Positions 1 to 5,753 of a stretch of 7,626 bases of DNA are shown here, piece after piece. The position numbers and the translations under genes were made by a program. Origin of the DNA: an uncultured bacterium (GTDB taxonomy: Bacteria; Bacillota; Clostridia; Oscillospirales; Ruminococcaceae); contig CAKWRB010000055.1 in the NCBI GenBank assembly GCA_934845495.1, positions 1 to 7,626 on the forward strand, in the 5' to 3' direction. Each line of letters begins with the position of its first letter. The first letter of the stretch is position 1. The notes below the pieces were generated by a model. The model did no database searches. It saw nothing but the letters and a program-made list of their open reading frames with translations, and had not been told where the DNA came from.

Positions 1-1
1 T

Positions 2-175
2 ATCGGAACCGAGTTCACTGCCGAGGACAAGCTGGGAAACCGGTACCGATACAGGGCAACCGGGTACGATCCCCAGGATATTTCCCGGGAGTTCAAACTC
101 CACAACCTGACCACAGATACCTTTACCGGGGTGGAAAAGGAGTGGTTCCACCAGCGCAAAATCACACTGAACTGA
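2..175 (+). CDS. C-terminal fragment of an unrecognised protein (partial)
   Basis: An open frame runs in from the left edge and ends at TGA 173-175, giving 57 residues beginning IGTEFTAEDKLGNRYRYRAT and ending RKITLN. The alternation of charged and beta-prone residues (RYRYRATGYD, REFKLHN, KEWFHQRKI) suggests a small beta-rich or mixed domain, but I do not recognise the family. It lies just before the late operon, where Clostridia phages often carry small regulatory or DNA-modification genes, so it is probably a phage gene; this is inference from position. It is followed within 6 bases by an intrinsic terminator, so it ends its own transcription unit. The start lies outside the window. Confidence 0.6.
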   Translation: MGTEFTAEDKLGNRYRYRATGYDPQDISREFKLHNLTTDTFTGVEKEWFHQRKITLN

Positions 176-180
176 CAATC

Positions 181-204
181 AGCCGTCTTGGGGACGGCTT
201 TTTT
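181..204 (+). terminator. Intrinsic terminator after the upstream gene
   Basis: A perfect 7-bp stem AGCCGTC (181-187) / GACGGCT (193-199) with a 5-base loop is followed by six Ts (199-204, the first being the last stem base). It begins 5 bases after the upstream stop codon. It separates the upstream transcription unit from the late operon. Confidence 0.85.
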
Positions 205-210
205 GAAGAT

Positions 211-260
211 TTGTCAGTGATTGTCAGTCTTTGTCAGTCAATGTCAGTGAATGTCAGTCT
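211..260 (+). repeat. Five phased 10-bp direct repeats (TGTCAGT core)
   Basis: Five consecutive 10-base blocks (211-220, 221-230, 231-240, 241-250, 251-260) all contain TGTCAGT in the same register. The other positions vary only in the first base (T or A) and the last two (GA, CT, CA, GA, CT). A 10-bp pitch places every copy on nearly the same face of the helix, typical of a multimeric protein-binding site. The array ends 7 bases before an extended -10 promoter and 131 bases before the small terminase gene. It could therefore bind a late-gene activator (ArpU/RinA-like role) or be a terminase-recognition (pac-like) site. The repeat is seen directly; the function is inferred. Confidence 0.8.
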
Positions 261-267
261 TTTTGCA

Positions 268-276
268 TGATATACT
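268..276 (+). promoter_or_regulatory. Extended -10 promoter for the late operon
   Basis: TGA followed by TATACT (268-276) fits an extended -10 element (TGn plus a 5/6 match to TATAAT). No good -35 hexamer lies 16-18 bases upstream; that space is occupied by the last two TGTCAGT repeats, which suggests activator dependence. Transcription would start near 283 and run into the small terminase gene. This is a motif-based prediction. Confidence 0.5.
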
Positions 277-301
277 TACATCATCGGGGAAAGGCAGAAA
301 G

Positions 302-361
302 ATGCCAACCGAACAACAAGCCACCTGGAAGGAGAGCCGGGTGGTTTTTCTTATGCCATAG
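302..361 (+). CDS. Possible 19-codon leader peptide ahead of terS
   Basis: An ATG at 302 opens a 19-residue frame (MPTEQQATWKESRVVFLMP) ending at TAG 359-361. A purine-rich GGGGAAAGG (286-294) lies 7 bases upstream and could serve as a ribosome binding site. The ORF sits wholly inside the leader of the late operon, and a terminator-like hairpin (321-349) lies within its codons, so translation of the ORF could affect hairpin folding. No protein family is recognised, and an ORF this short can occur by chance. Its placement between promoter and hairpin is the only support. Confidence 0.25.
   Translation: MPTEQQATWKESRVVFLMP
321..349 (+). terminator. Terminator-like hairpin in the late-operon leader (possible attenuator)
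   Basis: CCACCTGG (321-328) pairs with CCGGGTGG (337-344), 8 bp with one T-G wobble, across an 8-base loop, followed by five Ts (345-349). It lies between the predicted promoter and the small terminase start, so at full efficiency it would block the operon. It is therefore either a weak terminator for upstream readthrough or a regulated attenuator/antitermination site. Confidence 0.55.
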
Positions 362-391
362 TGCCGGGAATCGGGAAAGGAGGCGGTCTGT

Positions 392-832
392 GTGGCAAAA
401 CTGAGCGCGAGACAGGAGCTTTTCTGCCTGGAATACATCAAGGACGGCAATGCCACACAGGCGGCTGTCCGGGCGGGGTATTCGCCTAAAACCGCAAACC
501 CAATGAGTTCGAGACTGTTAGCAAAAGTTAGTATCCGCGCGCGTATAGACGAGCTGATGGCCGAGGTGCAGCAGGAGAAGATCGCCGATGCCGAGGAAGT
601 GCTGCGGTATCTCACCAGCGTAATGCGAGGTGAAGCCACCGAGGAGGTGGCAGTGGGAACTCCCATCGGCACCGAAATCATTGCAAAGCACATCGGCGGC
701 CGGGAGCAGGTCAAGGCGGCGGAACTGCTGGCCAAGCGCTATGGTCTGCTGACCGAGAATGTAAAGCTCACCGGCGGTCTGCCGGTGCAGATCGTGGACG
801 ATATGGAGGGCAGCAACGATGGCAGCGGTTAA
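392..832 (+). CDS. terS: Phage terminase small subunit (Terminase_2 family)
   Basis: This 146-residue protein is the DNA-recognition subunit of the packaging terminase: it binds the phage packaging site and hands DNA to the large subunit. The N-terminus (SARQELFCLEYIKDGNATQA, then VRAGYSPKTA) is the characteristic helix-turn-helix opening of the Terminase_2 (PF03592) family. The middle is a helical oligomerisation region (about residues 45-80), and the end contains the frequent VKAAELLAKRYGLL motif. Length is normal for the family. The start is GTG at 392, chosen because AAAGGAGG (376-383) lies 8 bases upstream and the encoded MAKLSARQ matches the usual family start. It is the first large gene of the late operon and its end overlaps terL by 14 bases. 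The phased repeats at 211-260 are a candidate binding site. Confidence 0.93.
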   Translation: MAKLSARQELFCLEYIKDGNATQAAVRAGYSPKTANPMSSRLLAKVSIRARIDELMAEVQQEKIADAEEVLRYLTSVMRGEATEEVAVGTPIGTEIIAKHIGGREQVKAAELLAKRYGLLTENVKLTGGLPVQIVDDMEGSNDGSG

Positions 833-2075
833 GCTGTCGGGAATCATTGCCCCCACCTTTGCCGGTGTCCACAATGACATCAAAAAGCACGGTCATACCC
901 ACTACTGGCTCAAGGGTGGGCGAGGTTCCACCAAATCCTCCTTTATCTCGGTGGAGATCCCGCTTGGCATGATGCGGGACGCCGGGAAGGGCCAGTACAC
1001 CAATGCCATCGTCCTGCGGCGGTATGGTGTGACCCTCCGTGAATCGGTGTTTGAGCAGATCGGCTGGGCCATCAACGCCCTGGGCGTGTCGGAACTCTGG
1101 AAGTCCAGCGTTTCCCCCATGTCCTGGACCTATCTGCCCACCGGCCAGCGGATCATCTTCCGGGGCGCCGATGATCCCACCAAGGTCAAGTCCATCAAGT
1201 TTGCCGTGGGCTGGGCGAAATACCTGTGGTATGAAGAAGTCAACGAGTTCGAGGGGGCGGAGAAGATTCGCTCCATCAATCAGTCAGTGCTGCGTGGCGG
1301 CGCTGATTTTTTTGTATTCTACTCCTTTAACCCACCACAGGCAGCCCGGAACTGGGTGAACCAGTATGTCGCCATCGAGAGAGACGATGCCCTGGTGCAT
1401 CACTCCACCTATCTGACCGTTCCGCCCCAGTGGCTGGGGGAGCAGTTCATCGTGGAGGCAGAGCACCTCAAGGCTGTAAAGCCGGAGGCCTACCGCCATG
1501 AATACCTGGGCGAAGTCACCGGTACCGGCGGCGAAGTGTTTGGGAATGTCACCCTGCGCCCCATCACCGATGAGGAGATCAGCCGCTTTGACAACCTGCG
1601 CCGGGGCATTGACTGGGGCTATGCAGCCGACCCGTTTGCCTACAATGTGTGCCACTATGACAAGACCCGCCGCCGGCTGTATCTCTTCCGGGAGATCCAC
1701 AAGGTCAAGCTGTCCAACCGGGCGGCGGCCGAGCTCATTAAAGGCGAGGCCGGCAATTCCCGGATCACCTGTGACAGCGCCGAGCCCAAGAGCATCGACG
1801 AGGTCAGAGGTTACGGCCTGCGGGTGGTGGGAGCCCGGAAAGGGCCAGACAGTGTGGAGTACGGCATCAAGTGGCTGCAGGACCTGGAGGAGATCGTCAT
1901 TGACCCGGTCCGGTGCCCGGAAACCGCCCGGGAGTTCTCCGGCTATGAGCTGGAGCGGGACCGGGAGGGCAACTTCAAGGCCGGTTACCCGGATAAGGAC
2001 AACCACCACATAGACGCTGTACGGTATGCCTGTGAGGACGATATGAAGCGCCCGGGCGTGCGTCTGATGAAATAG
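819..2075 (+). CDS. terL: Phage terminase large subunit, PBSX/Terminase_3 type
   Basis: This 418-residue motor/nuclease drives ATP-dependent DNA translocation into the procapsid at the portal and cuts the concatemer. The ATPase half shows a Walker A-type loop GGRGSTKSS at about residues 33-41, the family motif FRGADDPTKVKSIK at 114-127, and a Walker B-like LWYEEVNEF at 136-144. The nuclease half begins with GIDWGYAADP (D265) and continues with ITCDSAEPKSI (D319) and NHHIDAVRYA (D399), fitting the three acidic metal ligands of the RNase H-like fold. Length and motif order match the PBSX/SPP1 group (TIGR01547). The ATG at 819 overlaps the end of terS by 14 bases, with GGAGGG (805-810) 8 bases upstream. 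All key motifs are intact, so the protein should be functional. The family association suggests headful packaging, an inference. Confidence 0.95.
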   Translation: MAAVKLSGIIAPTFAGVHNDIKKHGHTHYWLKGGRGSTKSSFISVEIPLGMMRDAGKGQYTNAIVLRRYGVTLRESVFEQIGWAINALGVSELWKSSVSPMSWTYLPTGQRIIFRGADDPTKVKSIKFAVGWAKYLWYEEVNEFEGAEKIRSINQSVLRGGADFFVFYSFNPPQAARNWVNQYVAIERDDALVHHSTYLTVPPQWLGEQFIVEAEHLKAVKPEAYRHEYLGEVTGTGGEVFGNVTLRPITDEEISRFDNLRRGIDWGYAADPFAYNVCHYDKTRRRLYLFREIHKVKLSNRAAAELIKGEAGNSRITCDSAEPKSIDEVRGYGLRVVGARKGPDSVEYGIKWLQDLEEIVIDPVRCPETAREFSGYELERDREGNFKAGYPDKDNHHIDAVRYACEDDMKRPGVRLMK

Positions 2076-2086
2076 AGGGATTATAA

Positions 2087-3544
2087 ATGGAGATACCAAT
2101 CAACCAGGAAATCCGGCGGATCATTGAGAGCGGAAATGGGACGCGTATGACTTTGCCGGAGATTATTGCCGAGGAGATCCGGGACTTTTATGCCTCTCCG
2201 CAGTTTACCATCATGGAGGAGGCAGAGCAGTACTACCGCAATCGCTCCTCGGTGCAGGGAAAGACAACCAAATACAAGGACCGCAGCAACACCAAAATCG
2301 AGCACCCCATCCTCCGCAAGCTGGTGGACCAGAAGGCAAACTATCTGCTCTCCAAGCCGTTCAGCGTGGAGAGCGAGAATCCTGCCTATGCCAAATCGCT
2401 GAGCGAACTGTTTGACAGCCGGTTCCGGCAGCAGGTCAAGAGCCTGGGCAAGGGCGCGGTCAAGTCGGGCATTGCGTGGCTGGCCCCCTATTTCGAGGAC
2501 AGCCGGCTCAAGTGGATGCGTTTGCCCAGCACCGAGGTGGTGCCGATCTGGCACGACTATGAGCACACCCAGCTGGATGCCTATATCCGGGTCTATTCCC
2601 AGGTAGTGTATCACGGTAAGGAGAAAAAGACCATCGCTCGGGTCGAGTGGTGGGACCGGGAAGGCGTGAAAAAATACAAGGCCCCGTGGCCCATTGTGGG
2701 CACTCCGGTGCTGGAGCCGGACTATGACAGCGACCCTGCCACCAACGAGTTCTCCCACTTTGAAATCAACGGCCAGCCCTACAACTGGGACGCTGTCCCC
2801 ATCGTCTGGTGCAGGTACAATGAGGAGGAACTGCCGCTCCAGTATTTCATCAAAGATTTGATTGATGATGTGAACTGGCAGACCTCCATCACCGCCGATG
2901 TGCTGCGGGATATTGCAAAGTTCATCTTTGTGCTGCGGAACTACGGTGGGCAGGACATCGGCCAGTTCACCCGGGACCTGTACGAGGCCCTTGCCATCGA
3001 GGTGGAAGGGGACGGCGGCGTGGAAAAGCTGGAGCCGTCCCTCAACATCGATGCGGTCATGGCTTTCCTGGACAAGAACCGCCGGGATCTGTTCGACTAC
3101 GGCAGCGGCGTGGACACCAAGGACCCCAATCTGGGCAGCGCCAGCGGCACGGCCATCAACTTCCGGTACATGGATCTGGATACCGACTGCACCGCCCTGG
3201 GCGCCGAGCTGCAAGAGGCATTCGAGAACATGAAGGTGTTCCTGGATGCCGCTTTGGCCATAGCGGGCAAGGGCGACTTTACCGGGGATTCCTTCCATGT
3301 GACCTTCAATGCCGATATGCCGGTCAACGAGGCGGACATCATCGCCAATATCCGTAGCAGCGATGGAATCATCAGCCGGTACACCCAGCTGGCCAATCAC
3401 CCGTGGGTGGACGATGTGGAGGAGGAACTTCAGCGCATCCAGGACGAAAAGACCCGGGAAATGGAGGAGTTCGGGGCGCAGATGTTCGCCGAGGACTTCA
3501 CTGCAGCTGGGCAGCAGGGCGGTGGTGTAAATGGCACCGAGTAA
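2087..3544 (+). CDS. Phage portal protein, SPP1 Gp6-like
   Basis: The 485-residue product is a portal protein, the dodecameric ring at one capsid vertex through which terminase threads DNA and to which the connector binds. Recognition rests on the N-terminal pattern with IEHPILRKLVDQKANYLLSK (about residues 71-90), the core LGKGAVKSGIAWLAPYFED, and the C-terminal GSASGTAINFRYMDLD, all characteristic of the SPP1-type family (PF05133). Length is usual for the family. The ATG at 2087 is preceded by AGAGGG (2074-2079). The gene starts 11 bases after terL and overlaps the MuF gene by 14 bases. The C-terminal tail (EEFGAQMFAEDF, then a Gln/Gly-rich end) is typical and shows no truncation. The expected next partners in assembly, a capsid protein and connectors, are not intact in this window. 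Confidence 0.94.
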   Translation: MEIPINQEIRRIIESGNGTRMTLPEIIAEEIRDFYASPQFTIMEEAEQYYRNRSSVQGKTTKYKDRSNTKIEHPILRKLVDQKANYLLSKPFSVESENPAYAKSLSELFDSRFRQQVKSLGKGAVKSGIAWLAPYFEDSRLKWMRLPSTEVVPIWHDYEHTQLDAYIRVYSQVVYHGKEKKTIARVEWWDREGVKKYKAPWPIVGTPVLEPDYDSDPATNEFSHFEINGQPYNWDAVPIVWCRYNEEELPLQYFIKDLIDDVNWQTSITADVLRDIAKFIFVLRNYGGQDIGQFTRDLYEALAIEVEGDGGVEKLEPSLNIDAVMAFLDKNRRDLFDYGSGVDTKDPNLGSASGTAINFRYMDLDTDCTALGAELQEAFENMKVFLDAALAIAGKGDFTGDSFHVTFNADMPVNEADIIANIRSSDGIISRYTQLANHPWVDDVEEELQRIQDEKTREMEEFGAQMFAEDFTAAGQQGGGVNGTE

Positions 3545-5234
3545 GGACTACTGGATCTGGAGAGCGGAACAGCTGGAACAGCGGGCAGCTGAACAGGGGG
3601 AAGCCTTGATTCGGCAGGCGCTTAGCCACTACAAGAGGGCAGCACAGGAGATCAGCAGCCAGATTGAGGAGTTCTATGGACGCTACGCCGCCGAGCAAGG
3701 GCTTTCCTATGCCGAGGCGGTGAAAGTGCTGCGTGGTGCCGATGCCAGGCAGTGGGCAAAGACACTTGGCGAGTATGTGGAGGAGATAGGTGCCCTGCCC
3801 GATGGTGCCCTCAAGGACCGGCTCAAGGCAGAGCTGGACGCCCGGGCATACAGCAGCCGGATCACCCGCCTGGACGCTCTCAAAGCCCAGATGGATATGG
3901 AGGTGGACCGGATGATGGTAAACCTTGAAAACGAGATGCGGGAGGGCTTTGGGGACCTCTACACCGACAGCTATTACCGCAAGATGTATGACATCCAGCG
4001 GCACGCCGGAAAGATGTTCGACTTTGCGCATCTCAACCGGGAACTGGTGGAACAGGCGCTCTCCTATCCGTGGAGCGGCGCGGATTTTTCCTCCCGACTG
4101 TGGGAGAACAAAAGGGCGCTGCTCTTCCACCTCCGGGAAATCATGACCCAGGGGACGATCCAGGGCAAGGGGGTGGCGGTACTGTCCAAAGAGCTGGCCG
4201 ACAAGATGGGCCAGAGCTTCAAGGTGGCCGAGCGGTTGATCCGCACCGAAGCGAACCATTTCCACAACGCCGCCGATGTGGCCGCTTACGAGGCCGCCGG
4301 CGTCCGGCAGTATGAGTTCATCGCCACCCTGGACAACCGGACCAGCGCCGTCTGTGCCGGACTGGACGGAAAGGTGTTCGACATCAAGGACGCCAGGACA
4401 GGCGTCAACTACCCGCCCATGCACCCGTGGTGTCGTTCCACCACTGTGGAATATGACCCGGACGAGTGGAAGGACTGGGAGGCCATCGGCCAGCCCATGC
4501 CCAAGCGCATGACCTATGACGAATGGGCGGCACAGCAGGGCGTAGAAGCTCCCGGAGTATTGAAAGATAATACTGAAAATGGTAGAATCAAGCTGAAAAT
4601 GGAGTTCACTCCCGCAAATTCTGCCCAGGAAGCAAAGGAATACGCTCTGTCTGTTCTGCATCTGGACAATGTGGATTATGATCGCTTTGATCTTGATGTA
4701 GCGAACTCTGTTAATCGGGAAATCACCGCATATTATGATGTGTTTGGGGATCTTCACGAGCAGGGCGTCCTGAGAAGTGTGATGTACTATCCCAAAGAAC
4801 AAAATTTCTATGCAGCTTACCAACCCAGTTCCGGGATTGTGTATATGCGGGAAGTGAGGGAGAAGGATTCTCTGGAAAAGATGCTGAAAACTGCACAGGA
4901 GAATTTCGCGGCAGGATTCTGGAGCACGGATCAAACTGAACACGCAATTCGGCATGAGTTGGGCCATGCAGTTCAAATGCTTTTTACAAAAAATAATGCG
5001 GCTAAGCAAAAACAAATTGCAGCGCTGAGAAATGAACTTGAGAAAGCATGCGGTATCACACAGTGGAGTTTGAATGACAGCGCTGAAAACATGAAAAAGG
5101 CCGGACAATACCTGTCCTATTATGCGCTGCGCGATGATTGGGAGTTTATTGCCGAAGCGGTAGCAGAGTATATGGGAGGCAGCCCTCGGGAAACTGCCCG
5201 GAAGGTCATGGATATCTTGCTCAGAAAGGACTGA
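3531..5234 (+). CDS. MuF minor head protein with C-terminal zinc metallopeptidase toxin-like domain
   Basis: A 567-residue fusion. Residues 1 to about 180 are the helical N-terminal part of Clostridia MuF/SPP1 gp7-type minor head proteins (KDYWIWRAEQLEQRAAEQGE). About 190-305 is the MuF core with RTEANHFHNAADVAAYEAAG (from R238), C275 and HPWCRSTTV (H298, C301). A linker with MTYDEWAAQQG leads to a ~225-residue C-terminal domain from about residue 340. That domain has zincin motif HELGH (H475, E476, H479) and later YYALRDDWEFIAEAVAEYM. E538 is the likely third zinc ligand and Y531, 7 residues earlier, a likely catalytic Tyr. From memory, anthrax lethal factor (Y728/E735) and PPEP-1 (Y178/E185), peptidase family M34, have the same 7-residue spacing. 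MuF proteins with variable C-terminal toxins are known in temperate phages and may be carried in the virion. The cargo codons are much AT-richer than the head part. The ATG overlaps the portal stop by 14 bases with only a weak ribosome site, suggesting translational coupling. The substrate is unknown. Confidence 0.88.
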   Translation: MAPSKDYWIWRAEQLEQRAAEQGEALIRQALSHYKRAAQEISSQIEEFYGRYAAEQGLSYAEAVKVLRGADARQWAKTLGEYVEEIGALPDGALKDRLKAELDARAYSSRITRLDALKAQMDMEVDRMMVNLENEMREGFGDLYTDSYYRKMYDIQRHAGKMFDFAHLNRELVEQALSYPWSGADFSSRLWENKRALLFHLREIMTQGTIQGKGVAVLSKELADKMGQSFKVAERLIRTEANHFHNAADVAAYEAAGVRQYEFIATLDNRTSAVCAGLDGKVFDIKDARTGVNYPPMHPWCRSTTVEYDPDEWKDWEAIGQPMPKRMTYDEWAAQQGVEAPGVLKDNTENGRIKLKMEFTPANSAQEAKEYALSVLHLDNVDYDRFDLDVANSVNREITAYYDVFGDLHEQGVLRSVMYYPKEQNFYAAYQPSSGIVYMREVREKDSLEKMLKTAQENFAAGFWSTDQTEHAIRHELGHAVQMLFTKNNAAKQKQIAALRNELEKACGITQWSLNDSAENMKKAGQYLSYYALRDDWEFIAEAVAEYMGGSPRETARKVMDILLRKD

Positions 5235-5240
5235 TAAATT

Positions 5241-5426
5241 ATGCTTTTGGGTATTGAAGATATAAGGTTTATAAGTAAATATCTTAATGAAACGAGGGAA
5301 GGCACTTATCGATTAAAGCATCAAGATATTCCTGGTGACGATTTGGAGCGTTTGCGAGAGTTGGATGACCTGAATGTACTATGCTATGGAAGGCATCTGA
5401 TTGAGGATTTTGAATCGGAGACGTGA
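5241..5426 (+). CDS. Small acidic protein, candidate immunity partner of the MuF metallopeptidase
   Basis: This 61-residue protein starts at ATG 5241, 6 bases after the MuF stop, with AGAAAGGA (5223-5230) lying inside the last MuF codons, so the two genes are probably translated together. The sequence (MLLGIEDIRFISKYLNETRE, then DIPGDDLERLRELDDLNVL) looks alpha-helical and acidic: 15 Asp/Glu against 8 Lys/Arg. No family is recognised and there is no signal peptide or membrane segment, so it should be cytoplasmic. Position directly behind a C-terminal toxin domain, small size, acidity and shared AT-rich composition (10 G+C in the first 40 bases) are typical of immunity proteins of polymorphic toxins. 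It could alternatively be an unrelated accessory gene. The immunity role is inferred from context, not from homology. Confidence 0.6.
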   Translation: MLLGIEDIRFISKYLNETREGTYRLKHQDIPGDDLERLRELDDLNVLCYGRHLIEDFESET

Positions 5427-5441
5427 TCCAGCAATCCAAGG

Positions 5442-5549
5442 GTGATTTCCCGCAGAGCTCTGACTAAGGAACAAGAGGAAAAAGAGGCAGAGGTCAACAG
5501 ACAGTTTGAGCAGCTTCTTCAGGAAAAGTTCGGAGATAGCGGGGATTGA
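5442..5549 (+). CDS. Short helical ORF of 35 codons, possibly a gene remnant
   Basis: From GTG 5442 to TGA 5547-5549 the frame encodes a 35-residue, highly charged helical peptide (ISRRALTKEQEEKEAEVNRQ, then FEQLLQEKFGDSGD) that looks like real protein sequence rather than random codons. It is in the same frame as the 61-residue gene, separated only by that gene's TGA and five codons. No good ribosome site is seen: AAGG directly abuts the GTG. It may be the remaining tail of a gene that stood behind the MuF gene before the toxin/immunity cassette was exchanged, or a small coupled gene with a GTG start. The family is not recognised. Confidence 0.35.
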   Translation: MISRRALTKEQEEKEAEVNRQFEQLLQEKFGDSGD

Positions 5550-5590
5550 CAGTGATGGATCTGGAAGAAGATTCTGAATAAAATAAACCG

Positions 5591-5620
5591 GCACCGGCCC
5601 AGTGGGTACGGTGCTTTTTT
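5591..5620 (+). terminator. Intrinsic terminator after the toxin/immunity cassette
   Basis: GCACCG (5591-5596) pairs with CGGTGC (5609-5614), with further partial pairing inside the loop (CC with GG), followed by six Ts (5615-5620). It lies 42 bases after the 35-codon ORF and would reduce transcription into the scaffold gene. Confidence 0.65.
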
Positions 5621-5642
5621 ATACCCATTTCTGGTGATAAAG

Positions 5643-5662
5643 TGCCCAGTCGGGCGTTTTTT
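5643..5662 (+). terminator. Second, weaker terminator-like hairpin
   Basis: TGCCC (5643-5647, with T-G closing) pairs with GGGCG (5652-5656) over a 4-base loop, followed by six Ts (5657-5662). The stem is short, so it is weaker than the hairpin just upstream. It is the second of a tandem pair ahead of the scaffold gene. Confidence 0.45.
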
Positions 5663-5753
5663 CATATACCGGGGCTGCCTGCCCCCGCCAAGCAGGCCAA
5701 GGCAAAGCGTGTGGAAGTCACGATAAACACAGCCGGAAAGAAAGGAGAACACC

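Noticed and set aside
211..260. CRISPR array or replication origin iterons
   Set aside because: Repeats are only 7 conserved bases with 3-base gaps, so there are no spacers, and no replication initiator gene is visible. A regulatory or packaging site before the late operon fits better.
2081..3400. 439-codon open frame on the minus strand opposite the portal gene
   Set aside because: It is the mirror frame of a well-supported portal gene, with no independent coding signal.
3498..5108. 536-codon open frame on the minus strand opposite the MuF gene
   Set aside because: It lies antisense to a clearly recognised gene and is kept open by the GC-rich codon bias of the real frame. Its translation is low-complexity and Leu/Val/His/Gly-rich with no family pattern and no ribosome site.
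5677..5697. Inverted repeat GCCTGC/GCAGGC as a third terminator or operator
   Set aside because: The stem is only 6 bp with a 9-base loop, and there is no T tract. It lies in GC-rich sequence where such pairs are common.
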